Positions 9,621-18,815 of a stretch of DNA of 64,000 bases are shown piece by piece. This DNA comes from Brevibacterium aurantiacum (GTDB taxonomy: Bacteria > Actinomycetota > Actinomycetes > Actinomycetales > Brevibacteriaceae), in NCBI RefSeq assembly GCF_007558825.1, contig NZ_VLTK01000001.1:483792-547791 (forward strand), written 5' to 3'. The translations under genes were made by a program, and so were the position numbers. How positions within the stretch are numbered: position 1 is the first letter of the stretch; each line of letters starts with the position of its first letter. The notes under the pieces were generated by a model. The model was not told where the DNA came from. It was given only the letters and a program-made list of their open reading frames with translations, and made no database searches.

Positions 9621-11524
9621 GACCAGCTCGTCCCGGCGAGGTCGAGCTTGCCCGCTGTCTGGCTGACCCCGGTTGCTTCGACGGCAGGCAACTCCGCTAG
9701 ACCCTCGGCTGCTGCCAGTGCGGCATCCGCGCCGTCCACGACCTCCAGATAGCAGTCCCGGATGTTCTCGAGAGTAGCCCCCGGGGTGGGAACCTCCGCT
9801 GGATCCAAAGGTGAGACTTCTACCGTCCACGACACCCCATTGTCCGAAGTGCGATCGATTTCGTCGGGAGAGAACAGCTCTTCGTGCAGCTTCTCCCCCG
9901 CACGCAGGCCGGTGTAGACGATGGGACAGGACCGCCCTGTCAGTGCCATCACTCGTTTCGCCAGATCGACGATGCGGACGGGTTTGCCCATATCGAGTAC
10001 CTGAGTCTGGCCGCTGCCGCCCAGCGCTGCGGCCCGCAGCACCAGGAGGCAGGCTTCGGGAATGGCCATGAAGAACCGTGTGACGTCCGGATGTGTCACG
10101 GTCAGTGGTCCGCCGCGACGGATCTGATCGGCGAAGGAGATGAGCACCGAACCACGTGAGCCGAGGACATTTCCGAAGCGCACCGACACATAGGGAAGGC
10201 CCGTTGCAGCCGCATAGTGGGCAGTGAGGCGTTCTGCGACGAACTTCGACCGTCCCAACTCGCTGCTGGGGTTCGCTGCCTTATCCGTGGAGATGTTGAC
10301 GAATCGACCGACACCGTGTTTCCGGGCCGCGCGCAGAACGTTCAACGAGCCGTGCACATTGGTCTTCCACCCTTCAGCGGGATAGCTTTCGAGCATCGGA
10401 AGATGCTTGAGCGCAGCCGCATGAATGACGATGTCGGGCTTGTGCTTGGCGAAGGCGTGATCCAGGGCCTGCGGGTCACGGATATCGGCGAGGACGAGAT
10501 CTGGAGAATCCATCAGCGCTCGGCCTTCGAGGCTCATGCACAGCGCGTGCAGCTCAGACTCATCGCGATCGAGCATGATCAGTCGACTCGGGTCATGTCG
10601 CGAGATGATCCTGCACAGCTCAGAACCGATAGAGCCGCCGGCACCGGTGACAAGGACAGTACGGCCCTCGACGAGACGAGAGATCTGATCGCTCTCGGGT
10701 TCGATGGCAGGTCTGCCGATGAGGTCCGTGACGTCGAGGTCGCGGATATCGGAGAGCCCGATGTCCGATGAGAGCATGTCCAAGGGCGAGGGAACCGCCC
10801 GCACCCAAGTCGTCTCCGGTTCCAGGCGCTGGACCAGTGAAGCGAACACCTGCGCAGGTGCATCGGCGATGCCGACGATGACTCCGGCGGCATGCGAAGC
10901 GGCAACCACCTCGGCGACGGAGGAAGTGGTGCCGCGGACGGGAACACCGTGGATGAGCTGCCGAGCCTTTGTCGGGTCATCGTCGATGATGGCCACGGGA
11001 CGGTAAGGGCTGAGCGGATCTGCCATCATCTGGGAGACCAGGGAAGCACCGAGGTCACCAGCACCGACGATGATGACCGGCTCGCCGGCCACGGGCACGA
11101 GTCGCAGCTGCTGGAGGACTCGGACGAGCTGCCTGACGAAGACCATGAGACCTTGGGCGAAGAGCAGAGCCAGAAGCAGCCAGGGGATGTCCTCCCGGTA
11201 TTCCGGCACTGCTCCCATCACGGCGGTGCCCGTGAAGAGGATGGCCGCGACCACGCCCTGATTGCGCAGTTCGCGGTCGGAACCGAGCTGATACCGGTTC
11301 CGATACAGCGAGAGCAGGTAGCCCAAACCGAGCTGCCCGATGACGAGTGTCGGCAGCAGGAGAAGAAATTCGCCGCCCCAGACCCGCCCGAACAGGGAGA
11401 CGACGAGGAACCACGAAACGATCAGTGCTGACCCGTCCAAACAAGCCAGGCCGAGAGCACTGGAGTAGGGCCGGCGACGAGGACTGTCACCGGCGGATGG
11501 CAAGGGGGCTGGGAGATCATTCAT
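9617..11524 (-). CDS. Membrane-anchored nucleotide-sugar 4,6-dehydratase, CapD/PglF-like
   Basis: A 635-residue protein with about four N-terminal transmembrane helices (residues 25-135), a first Rossmann-like domain (IIVGAGDLGASL, about 151-162) and a C-terminal short-chain dehydrogenase domain with TGAGGSIG at 293-300. The active-site segment is STDKAANPS at 412-420 and LGRSK at 423-427; Leu occupies the position of the usual Tyr (Met in PglF). This class makes UDP-4-keto-6-deoxy-HexNAc. It heads the leftward operon. ATG 11524 is chosen; in-frame codons continue to 11599 and a strong GGAGGT lies near 11580, so the N-terminus could be longer. Confidence 0.88.
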   Translation of the reverse strand: MNDLPAPLPSAGDSPRRRPYSSALGLACLDGSALIVSWFLVVSLFGRVWGGEFLLLLPTLVIGQLGLGYLLSLYRNRYQLGSDRELRNQGVVAAILFTGTAVMGAVPEYREDIPWLLLALLFAQGLMVFVRQLVRVLQQLRLVPVAGEPVIIVGAGDLGASLVSQMMADPLSPYRPVAIIDDDPTKARQLIHGVPVRGTTSSVAEVVAASHAAGVIVGIADAPAQVFASLVQRLEPETTWVRAVPSPLDMLSSDIGLSDIRDLDVTDLIGRPAIEPESDQISRLVEGRTVLVTGAGGSIGSELCRIISRHDPSRLIMLDRDESELHALCMSLEGRALMDSPDLVLADIRDPQALDHAFAKHKPDIVIHAAALKHLPMLESYPAEGWKTNVHGSLNVLRAARKHGVGRFVNISTDKAANPSSELGRSKFVAERLTAHYAAATGLPYVSVRFGNVLGSRGSVLISFADQIRRGGPLTVTHPDVTRFFMAIPEACLLVLRAAALGGSGQTQVLDMGKPVRIVDLAKRVMALTGRSCPIVYTGLRAGEKLHEELFSPDEIDRTSDNGVSWTVEVSPLDPAEVPTPGATLENIRDCYLEVVDGADAALAAAEGLAELPAVEATGVSQTAGKLDLAGTSWS

Positions 11525-11847
11525 TGTTTTCACGAGGCTCAGGATTGCCCAGTCATCGCACAGCCAATAGGGGGTTACCTCCGGACAGCCGCGTGTCACT
11601 ACTCTGTCATGATCAGGTCATCACTGGCTCCCGATACTCAGTCACCCACTATGACCTGGAACTCGTGGACCAAACCCGCTCTTATCGCCCCTCCGACACT
11701 CGGCCGCCCCGAGATTCCGCCCTCGACGGTTGACCGCACGGAGTCTGCGGATGACCGTAGACCGCGGTGGTCTCGACGGTCTCACGTCCCGCGTGCTCCT
11801 ATTCTGAGAACGTCAGTGAGACCACAGATCAGGGACGGTGAAGCAGC
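11525..11847 (+). other. intergenic divergent promoter region
   Basis: About 323 bases between the leftward dehydratase operon and the rightward glycosyltransferase pair. It must hold promoters for both. On the + strand TATTCT (11800-11805) is a -10-like hexamer without a clear -35. An imperfect cluster of GACC/GGTC half-sites (about 11754-11782, including AGACC-GCGGT-GGTCT) could be an operator. No convincing small gene was seen. Confidence 0.4.
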
Positions 11848-12918
11848 GTGAGGATAGGCTTATTGGCCAGCACCGGTGGAATGTTGGACTCCTTCTTCAT
11901 CGAGATCGCACAATCATGGCGATCGCATGGACACACCGTCAGCTTCGCCGCCGGATCATCGATGGTCTCGGACCAGGCGTCTCTGATCCCCGGGCTCTCC
12001 CGTCGTCCCGGCCCGGGGACGTTTCGAGCCCTGGCCGGCCTGCGGCAGTGGTCGGAGGGCGAGGATCTCGATGTCATCGTCACGAACTCGGCAACCGCCT
12101 CGGCGCTGGTGAGACTTGCAGGGACAAGAGCACCTGTCGTCTATTTCTGTCACGGGCTGCACTGGAACGAGCTCCGTTCGATCGGAGACCGGGTGTGGCC
12201 GGTCATCGAGCGCATGCTCCTGTCGCGCACTGCAGGCGTCATCTCTCTCAATTCGGACGACCAGACATGGTTCGCCGGCCGCCTTGAGAGCCGTCGTCGG
12301 CTGCACCTGTCGGCCGGGGTCGGTCTCGATCTGGCTCGATACCCTGTCAGAGACCTGCCAGGCGGGCCGCTCAGACTGTGCTGGATCGGGGAGTTCTCCC
12401 CTCGCAAACGTCCGCATCTGGCTCTGGACACAGCGGCCGAACTGCAACGGCGGGGAGTCGATTTCCATCTCGAGATGCTCGGCGAAGGAGTCTTTCGCGC
12501 GCAGATCCGGGCCGAGATCTCTGACCGGGGCCTGTCGGGATGCGTCACCGCTGATGGCTCGGGTGACGCGGCCGCTGTGTTAGCGGACAGCCATGCTCTG
12601 GTGCACACCGCGCAGTGGGAGGGTCTGCCGCGAGTCATGTTGGAGAGCTTGGCGATCGGTCGAGGCAGCTATGCCTTCGACGTCAAGGGTGTGCGTGACA
12701 TTCCTCTGGCTCAGCTGAGCGTCGACGGCGACTCAACACAGCTGGCGGCCCGGATCGCCGCTGACTGGGAATCGGGACGACTGCGCCGCCCCCTGGACTT
12801 CGACCGCGACCTCCTCGACTACTCACATGCCGCCGACGGGATCCGGCAGTTCCTTCCCAGCTTCATCCACACCGTGTCGTCGACGTCGACCAGGCGGAGA
12901 GAACCTCATGTCGAATGA
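11848..12918 (+). CDS. Glycosyltransferase family 4
   Basis: A 356-residue GT-B glycosyltransferase starting at GTG. The N-terminus RIGLLASTGGMLDSF is the acceptor-side Rossmann start; the C-terminal half carries the nucleotide-sugar segment LCWIGEFSPRKRPHLAL (about 172-188) and the EX7E-like region around AQWEGLPRVMLESLAIG (about 254-270). It would add a sugar to the lipid-linked repeat unit at the inner membrane face. It overlaps the following GT2 by 11 bases, so both are expressed together. The sugar and linkage cannot be predicted. Confidence 0.87.
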   Translation: MRIGLLASTGGMLDSFFIEIAQSWRSHGHTVSFAAGSSMVSDQASLIPGLSRRPGPGTFRALAGLRQWSEGEDLDVIVTNSATASALVRLAGTRAPVVYFCHGLHWNELRSIGDRVWPVIERMLLSRTAGVISLNSDDQTWFAGRLESRRRLHLSAGVGLDLARYPVRDLPGGPLRLCWIGEFSPRKRPHLALDTAAELQRRGVDFHLEMLGEGVFRAQIRAEISDRGLSGCVTADGSGDAAAVLADSHALVHTAQWEGLPRVMLESLAIGRGSYAFDVKGVRDIPLAQLSVDGDSTQLAARIAADWESGRLRRPLDFDRDLLDYSHAADGIRQFLPSFIHTVSSTSTRRREPHVE

Positions 12919-13951
12919 TGCTCTGATCTCCGTCATCATCCCCGTCCACAACGGCGAGAGGTACCTGCAGGACTGCCTGCGGTCGGTACTCACACAGTGC
13001 CACGAACATCTTGAGCTCATCGTCGTCGATGACGGTTCAACCGACGGCACTCCGGAGATCCTTGAGGACTTCAGTTCCCGGGACCCGCGGATCATTCGCC
13101 TTCAGACCGATCATGCCGGGGCTGCGGCGGCTCGCAATGCAGCGCTGGCGAAGGCGCGGGGCGAATGGATCATGTTCATCGACGCCGACGACCAGCTCCT
13201 CACGCCTTGTCTGCTCGAAGCGATAGCCGACTGCTCGGACTCCGCCCTCGACATGGTCACCTTCGAGACCAGCAGCAACTCCGCCGACATCGCCATTGCC
13301 CACGACGCCGCGCTCCTCGCGCGGCACAGATGCATCGCCGGCGAAACCGGCCTGACGCGGCCGAGACGGGTTCTCGACCCGTCCTATCTGGTCCCGAAGA
13401 TCATCGACGAATCGTTCAATACAGTGTGGAACAAGGCTTATCGTCGTGCAGCTGTGGCCCGGTCAGGGGCGCGATACCCCGTCGGGATCCGCCTCGGCGA
13501 AGATCTGCTGTTCAATCTCTCATTCGCCCGTGCCGCTGCAATCGGCAGCCACCTGCCCCTGCTGGGCTACTACTACCGGCGAGACAATTTCGCCTCGGTG
13601 ACCAAGAGGTTCGTCCCCGGAAAACACGAGGAGCTGATGCTCGTCAACGACGCTCTGCAGCAGTTCGCCTCGGACCTGAGCTCGCCAGAGCTGATCGCCG
13701 CGGCTGGATACATCCGGGCCAAGAATGCGGTGTCCTCGACCAGGGACCTCCACCACCGGCAATGCCCTCTCCCCCTGCGGGAGAAGTTGGCAGCGGCTAA
13801 GACTTATCGGTGCGCGGCAACACGGGTGGCCAGCCGCGGCCTGAGACCCGTTCAGCTGATCTTCGGCGCCGTCTACAATCTGCTCGATCATCGGGTGCTG
13901 TTCCTCCTCACCGGGTTCCTCGCCGCGGCGAACCGGCGGGCCATTCGCTGA
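12908..13951 (+). CDS. Glycosyltransferase family 2
   Basis: A 347-residue GT-A enzyme. ISVIIPVHNGERYLQDCL near the N-terminus and LIVVDDGSTDGTPEIL (about 38-53) are the nucleotide-binding motifs, and MFIDADDQL (about 89-97) supplies the DxD metal site. The start at ATG 12908 follows a GGAGAG ribosome site by a few bases and lies inside the end of the GT4 gene; the longer upstream frame is not protein-like. It would extend the oligosaccharide repeat unit. It is the last gene of the two-gene rightward operon. Confidence 0.88.
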   Translation: MSNDALISVIIPVHNGERYLQDCLRSVLTQCHEHLELIVVDDGSTDGTPEILEDFSSRDPRIIRLQTDHAGAAAARNAALAKARGEWIMFIDADDQLLTPCLLEAIADCSDSALDMVTFETSSNSADIAIAHDAALLARHRCIAGETGLTRPRRVLDPSYLVPKIIDESFNTVWNKAYRRAAVARSGARYPVGIRLGEDLLFNLSFARAAAIGSHLPLLGYYYRRDNFASVTKRFVPGKHEELMLVNDALQQFASDLSSPELIAAAGYIRAKNAVSSTRDLHHRQCPLPLREKLAAAKTYRCAATRVASRGLRPVQLIFGAVYNLLDHRVLFLLTGFLAAANRRAIR

Positions 13952-13997
13952 ATCGACACGCGCCGGCGATGCCCCGCACCGACGCAGGTCTTCAGGG

Positions 13998-14065
13998 GCT
14001 GAGCAGCCTGCCCGCCATCAGGTGTTGAGCAGCTTGCCCGCCATCAGGTGCTGAGCAGCTTGTCC
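13998..14065. repeat. tandem 26-bp repeat (2.6 copies) at a convergent gene end
   Basis: Two full units (13998-14023 and 14024-14049) differ at only two positions, and a third partial unit runs to about 14065. The unit starts GCTGAGCAGC and ends GCCATCAGGT. The last copy contains the stop codon and final codons of the leftward EpsG-like gene, so the repeat has grown outward from that gene end. Confidence 0.85.
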
Positions 14066-15138
14066 ATCGCACCGATGTACTGACTCCAGCCGAGGAAAGC
14101 CACCATGAGCCCGACACCTCCCAGTCCCTGTCTCCACCCTTTCAGACAGAGCACCGGGACCGTCACGATCAGCGGCACGATCGACCAGGAATAGGCCGCG
14201 ACCCTGTCGCTGTAGTAGACGAACCCCAATGCCAGGTAGTACGTATTGAGGATGACGAAGGCGTGGAACAGCTGTCGGTACCAGGCTGGCAGACCATCGA
14301 TCGTCCTCAGCACGATATAACCCATCACCAGGACGCAGAGGCCGAGAATCCAGAAGTCCGGTCTGTTCGTCCCGCCGGTGTACAGATCGGCGTTCTCAGG
14401 ATCGGTGTAGGTTTCGAGTGCCTCCGATCCGGAAGCGAACGGCGCCAACAAGGTCGCGTTGAGCCCCGTGAGGAACAGCAGAGAGAACGCCACCCACACC
14501 CCCACGAGGAAGTTGGTGGAGGCCTTCGGAAGAAAGCGGATGCCGAGCAGCAGCAGCGCCGCAGGAATCGCCGACCAGTGGAAGAGAGACGCAACGGCAA
14601 GCCACACGAGCGTCTGCCACAGCCGGGCCTGCCGGCAGATCGAGACCAGAGCGAGCAGTATGAACAGCAGAGACAGTCCCTGACGCAGCAGATAGCTCGA
14701 ATACCCGGTGAAGAAGCCGAAGCAGAAGGTGATGTAGTAGACGACGGTCATCTGCCATACCGACCGCAGCAGCCAGAGCAGGGCGAGGGCCAGCACGATC
14801 GAGCCGAGCAGGGCGACGACGAAGAAGTAGACCTGCGGGTCATGAGTGAAGAGACCGATGAACCAGCCCAGCAGGAGGAAGGCAGGTTCGCGACCCTCAC
14901 TGTCGTAGGTGTAGAAGACCTCGCCGGTGGGCGCGAAGCTGAGGATCTGGAATTCCGTCGAATAGATCGCCTTGTCGGAGATGTCGTAGTTCCCCAAGGC
15001 TGCGACTATGGTGTTGATCAGGATCAGCGAAATCAGCGGAAGCAGAGCATTGCTCCAATGGCGCAGCTGTGGGACTCGCCAGCTCAGAACGAGCATGAGA
15101 ACCCAGACAGTCGTCACCCCGAACCAGATGGCGATCAT
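14044..15138 (-). CDS. EpsG-family polysaccharide polymerase (Wzy-like)
   Basis: A 364-residue integral membrane protein with about ten transmembrane helices. A large loop after helix 2 (SFAPTGEVFYTYDSEGREP) and the GFFTGYSSYLLRQGLSL segment near residues 143-159 match the EpsG group of polymerases that join repeat units in the outer leaflet. Its ATG overlaps the stop of the BY-kinase gene (ATGA), so kinase and polymerase are co-translated. Assignment to polymerase is from topology, motif and locus position. Confidence 0.75.
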   Translation of the reverse strand: MIAIWFGVTTVWVLMLVLSWRVPQLRHWSNALLPLISLILINTIVAALGNYDISDKAIYSTEFQILSFAPTGEVFYTYDSEGREPAFLLLGWFIGLFTHDPQVYFFVVALLGSIVLALALLWLLRSVWQMTVVYYITFCFGFFTGYSSYLLRQGLSLLFILLALVSICRQARLWQTLVWLAVASLFHWSAIPAALLLLGIRFLPKASTNFLVGVWVAFSLLFLTGLNATLLAPFASGSEALETYTDPENADLYTGGTNRPDFWILGLCVLVMGYIVLRTIDGLPAWYRQLFHAFVILNTYYLALGFVYYSDRVAAYSWSIVPLIVTVPVLCLKGWRQGLGGVGLMVAFLGWSQYIGAMDKLLST

Positions 15139-16541
15139 GATCGCTTCGTGCCGCCGTCGTTGACGATCAGCGGCAGAGAAGCACTCAGGGGCTCGGACTG
15201 AATTCCGTAGGTTCGGTTTCGGTCGGCCTCCGCCGCGGACAGTTCGGACCTGTTGAGCACGAGACCGATCGGAGTGCCCAGTTCATCCAGAGCCCTGACG
15301 GATTCTGCGACGGCGCGGGACTTCACCCGTCCGGCGCCCGCGACAAGGAGGGTCCTGCTGGCCAGTCGGGAGAGGACGAGTCCGTCTGCCACAGGCAGCA
15401 ATGGTGGGCCGTCGAGGATGACGAGGTCGAACCTGCCTGCCAGTTCGGACACCAGTTCTGCCATTGCACGGGTCTCGAGCAGCTCCGCAGGATTGGGCGG
15501 AATCTCTCCGGCCGTGAGCACACTGAGGTCGTGATCGCCCCAGGTCTGCAGCAGCTCATTCAAGTCGAGGCCTCCGACCAGGGCGGTCGTGAGGCCGGCC
15601 GCATTCTCCAACCCCAGACGTGAGGCGACACTCGGTCGTCGCAGGTCGGCGTCGACGAGGACGACACGCTGCCCTGCGCGGGCGCTCGCGATGGCCAGAT
15701 CGAGGCTGAGCGTGGTCTTGCCCTCCCCCGCCTGGGCCGAGGTCACGAGTAGGACGGTGCTCTCTTCGTCGACGTGGGCGAAGCGGAGATTGGTTCGCAG
15801 ACGAAGAATCGACTCGCCGCGAACTCCTGAGATCGCGGGTCCGCCCTTGGCTGACTCGTGAACGATGGCGCGGTCTTCCGGGACCGATGCCATCAACGGC
15901 GCCGAGGTGATGGCAGCCAGGTCGTCCTTCGTCCGGACTACGTTGTCGAAGGTTCCACGCACAATCGCAATGGCGATGCCCGCCGCCAGACCGAGCAGTG
16001 CACCGATGGGCGCGAAGGCCCAGTTCGGCAAGCCGTCTGAAATTTCCGGCACCACCGCCGCATTCGCCTCGATGAGGTCAATGGATGCTGTATCGGTCTT
16101 TCCCGGGTTCTCGAGCATTTCGATCCTCTCCGTCAGACTGCGAGCCACTGCAGTCGAGAGCCGAGCCGCGCCGTCCGCGTCCTCGGCCCGAGCCTGCACG
16201 GTGATGAGCACCGTCTCGGGGTCACTGAATGCTTCGAGGCGGCCAGACAGCGCTTCCGCAGTGGTGTCGAGTCCCAAATCTGAGACCACTGGTTCGAGGA
16301 CGGATTCGCTGCTGACCATGCCCACATAGGTCTGGATGCGCTCCTTGATGAAATCCGAAGCCATGCGCATCTCATAGGGATCGCCTGAGGTGGGCACCGA
16401 CACGAACAGCTCGGTACGCGCTGTATACGTCGGCGGGAGCAGGGTCGAAACCCCGAATCCTCCCACCCCGCCGACTAGGACGGTGAGGATGAGCAGCACG
16501 ATATGACGGCGGAGGATGTGGAGAAATTGCTGGAGTTTCAT
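15135..16541 (-). CDS. Wzz-type chain-length regulator fused to BY-kinase (copy 1)
   Basis: A 468-residue fusion. Residues about 1-200 are a Wzz domain flanked by two transmembrane helices (about 14-36 and 174-194); residues about 240-450 are a CpsD/CapB-type ATPase. Walker A is TSAQAGEGKTT (K275), Walker A' is VVLVDADLRRPS and Walker B is FDLVILDGPPLLP. These proteins set polymer length and autophosphorylate on C-terminal tyrosines; here the tail has only one Tyr, so classical Tyr-cluster cycling is doubtful. It is paralogous to the protein at 18812-20464, with the Walker lysine at the same residue number. Confidence 0.9.
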   Translation of the reverse strand: MKLQQFLHILRRHIVLLILTVLVGGVGGFGVSTLLPPTYTARTELFVSVPTSGDPYEMRMASDFIKERIQTYVGMVSSESVLEPVVSDLGLDTTAEALSGRLEAFSDPETVLITVQARAEDADGAARLSTAVARSLTERIEMLENPGKTDTASIDLIEANAAVVPEISDGLPNWAFAPIGALLGLAAGIAIAIVRGTFDNVVRTKDDLAAITSAPLMASVPEDRAIVHESAKGGPAISGVRGESILRLRTNLRFAHVDEESTVLLVTSAQAGEGKTTLSLDLAIASARAGQRVVLVDADLRRPSVASRLGLENAAGLTTALVGGLDLNELLQTWGDHDLSVLTAGEIPPNPAELLETRAMAELVSELAGRFDLVILDGPPLLPVADGLVLSRLASRTLLVAGAGRVKSRAVAESVRALDELGTPIGLVLNRSELSAAEADRNRTYGIQSEPLSASLPLIVNDGGTKRS

Positions 16542-16832
16542 CAGAGATCAGCTTCAGTCGGGCCGGAGAACCGGCATGAGACGACATCGCAGTTCAACTC
16601 GATGTCCGGGACTCGTACTCGCTCTCCCAGCCTAGTGAGACTTGCTTCGGGAAGGACCCCTTCCCGCCCCTGACTACGGTTCACCGCGATGGATGCACGG
16701 ACTACCGCACATGTCAGTGGCGCATCCGCAATCCGGCAGCGAAGCCGGCCACGGACCCGCCGGTGGGGACGATACTGGAGTCTGGCCCTCATCATCCTGA
16801 GGTCGCGCCCACAGTCGAGGAGGAAACCTCCG

Positions 16833-18074
16833 GTGCACAGCTCCCGATCCTCTTTTGCGTTGGTCACTTCGGGCAATGTCGCGATTGCCGGCGCCCAGTG
16901 GTATCTGGTGTGGCTGTTCGCTCAGCAGAGCGGACCGATCGCCGTCGGCCACTACTCCACGCTGATCGCAATGATGACACCGGTATTCATCGCCACGCAG
17001 CTTGGTCTGCGCAACCTCTTCGTCACTCTGCAGCAGACTGTGCGCTGGCGCATCTATCTCGGGTGCCGCCTGTCCACCGTCGGCCTCTCCGTACTCATCA
17101 TCACCGGGCTGGTCATCTACGGGCCTGCTCAGTTCAACTCTGCTCTCGCCTTTCCGCTGCTGATGATCAAGGTCAGCGATTCGATCGGTGATCTGTTCTA
17201 TGCCCGACTGCAGAAGACCGAGCGACTCTTCACCTTCGGGCTCATCCTCCTCGGCGTGGCCACAGTCAGCGCCATCACAGTCACTGCAGTGATCCTCACG
17301 ACCGGTTCAGTCGTCACCGCACTCTGGTCGGCAGCCGTGGTGTCTGCCGCGGGCACGGTGGTCACCATCTGGGTGGCCTCGGCAAAACCACCCGAAACGC
17401 CTGAAACGATAGATTCACGGACCTCGGTACGCGAGGAGATCCGTGCACTCATTTCGGCAGGGGTTCCGATGTCCCTGATGCAGGGGGTCTATTCGCTGCT
17501 GTCGTATGTGCCGCTTGCCGTGGTCGCCTGGTTCGGATCACCCAGCGATGTCGGACGCTACGCTTCGGCCGCCTACCTCGTCGTCTTCGCCAATCTGGTG
17601 GGCGCGTCGATCGAGACGGTCGTCCTACCTGCCTTTCGCACCATCCACGACGCCGACGGATCTATTGTGCTGCGACGCAGAGTGAAGCGCCTGTGCACGA
17701 TCGCTCTGACCAGCCTTGTCCCCTTTGTCGTGCTCGCACTGTTCATCGGACCGTGGCTGCTGTCGACCATCTACGGCGCCGACTTCGTCCTCTCCCGCGA
17801 AGCCGTGCTCTTCCTCGCCCTGGCGGCGCTCTGCACATTGCCGACCTATCTGGCATCGGCGAATCTGCTTGTCCTCAACCGCTATTGGGCGACCTTCTTC
17901 GTCGGCGCAGCTGCGATCGGCACTGTCCTCGCAAGCGGTGGGATCGCCGGCATGGCCGGAATGTCGGCCGTGGAAGCAGGTTGCCTCGCGGTGTTCGTCG
18001 GCTCGCTGACACGGCTGCTGGGCGAGTTCTACTGTTCCCGGCCCCGACATGAGTCATCGTCGGTTACTCTGTGA
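16833..18074 (+). CDS. Polysaccharide flippase, Wzx/MATE-like
   Basis: A 413-residue protein with about twelve transmembrane helices and the overall composition of lipid-linked oligosaccharide flippases (MVF/MATE superfamily). GTG 16833 is preferred because GAGGAGG sits nine bases upstream, whereas an in-frame ATG at 16689 has no ribosome site and adds 48 Arg-rich residues. The gene is alone on the + strand between kinase 1 and phosphatase 1, interrupting the otherwise leftward block. It would move undecaprenyl-linked repeat units across the membrane for the EpsG-like polymerase. Confidence 0.8.
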   Translation: MHSSRSSFALVTSGNVAIAGAQWYLVWLFAQQSGPIAVGHYSTLIAMMTPVFIATQLGLRNLFVTLQQTVRWRIYLGCRLSTVGLSVLIITGLVIYGPAQFNSALAFPLLMIKVSDSIGDLFYARLQKTERLFTFGLILLGVATVSAITVTAVILTTGSVVTALWSAAVVSAAGTVVTIWVASAKPPETPETIDSRTSVREEIRALISAGVPMSLMQGVYSLLSYVPLAVVAWFGSPSDVGRYASAAYLVVFANLVGASIETVVLPAFRTIHDADGSIVLRRRVKRLCTIALTSLVPFVVLALFIGPWLLSTIYGADFVLSREAVLFLALAALCTLPTYLASANLLVLNRYWATFFVGAAAIGTVLASGGIAGMAGMSAVEAGCLAVFVGSLTRLLGEFYCSRPRHESSSVTL

Positions 18075-18129
18075 TTGAGTCCAGATAACATGGTTGAGTC
18101 TCAGACGGTGTGATCGAGGCCAAGACCGT

Positions 18130-18159
18130 CGGTGCCGAAGACTCGGAGAACGGGCACCG
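18130..18159 (-). terminator. possible hairpin after phosphatase 1 operon
   Basis: CGGTGCC (18130-18136) pairs perfectly with GGCACCG (18153-18159) across a 16-base loop, just past the stop of the leftward phosphatase gene. There is no clear T run, so termination is only a possibility. Confidence 0.3.
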
Positions 18160-18161
18160 CT

Positions 18162-18815
18162 TCAGGCTTCGCCGAGGCTGCTGTTCCGGTACTCCCAGTC
18201 GACCATCTCGTACACGCCCGGGAGCATCTGGTCGGTCATCACCGGGCTGAGCAGGTCCCAATCATCGTGCGGATCGACCACATCGTCGAAGTCCGGTCCA
18301 CCGGGAGCCGGCATGCGGGAACGCTGTGCCAGAGCGACCAGGTTCTCCCAGCGCTGCCGAGTCGTCAGATCTTCGCTCGGCGAGAGGGAACGAATGATGC
18401 GGGCGAACTCCCGCAGGGTGAAGGTTCGTCTCAGCGCGCGTGGCTCGAGAGTCACCACTTGGCTCCGGTGCCACCGTTCCATGCCGATCACCAGATCCGC
18501 GTCCGTGACATGAGCAGGCTGCAGCCGTTTGGCGCGAAACTCGCTGAGGTCGAATCCCCAATCTGCCGCCAGGGACTGCACATCGTCGGTCACTCCGACC
18601 CCGGCCACTCCCTCGGTGCCCGCGCTGTCGAGGGCGAACCGACCGGGGGCGACTTCGTCGAGCCCCTGTTGGAGCAGTCCAGCGGCCAGCGGCGAACGAA
18701 AGAGATTTCCGGTGCAGACGACGAGGATTCTGAAACGGTCGCAATGGCCAGCCTCGGCGGACCGGACGGTCGGGACTGTCAGTGGGTCGGTCGCTGGCTC
18801 ACTCCTGATCGTCAC
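18162..18815 (-). CDS. Low-molecular-weight protein-tyrosine phosphatase (catalytically intact copy)
   Basis: A 217-residue phosphatase. The P-loop is C34-TGNLF-R40-S (C-x5-R), following the FRILVV strand, and the general-acid region DFDDVVDPHDD near the C-terminus supplies the Asp-Pro. The GTG start at 18815 overlaps the stop of BY-kinase 2 as GTGA; the longer upstream frame is an out-of-frame reading of the kinase tail. It would dephosphorylate the BY-kinase or other locus proteins, as Wzb/CpsB-type partners do. A mildly unusual Leu-Phe replaces the common Ile-Cys in the P-loop. Confidence 0.88.
   Translation of the reverse strand: MTIRSEPATDPLTVPTVRSAEAGHCDRFRILVVCTGNLFRSPLAAGLLQQGLDEVAPGRFALDSAGTEGVAGVGVTDDVQSLAADWGFDLSEFRAKRLQPAHVTDADLVIGMERWHRSQVVTLEPRALRRTFTLREFARIIRSLSPSEDLTTRQRWENLVALAQRSRMPAPGGPDFDDVVDPHDDWDLLSPVMTDQMLPGVYEMVDWEYRNSSLGEA

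Noticed and set aside
9621..9830. N-terminal extension of the aminotransferase
   Set aside because: These codons lie within the dehydratase gene and translate to Gly/Arg/Ser-rich sequence without homology; ATG 9620 in the ATGA overlap is the better start.
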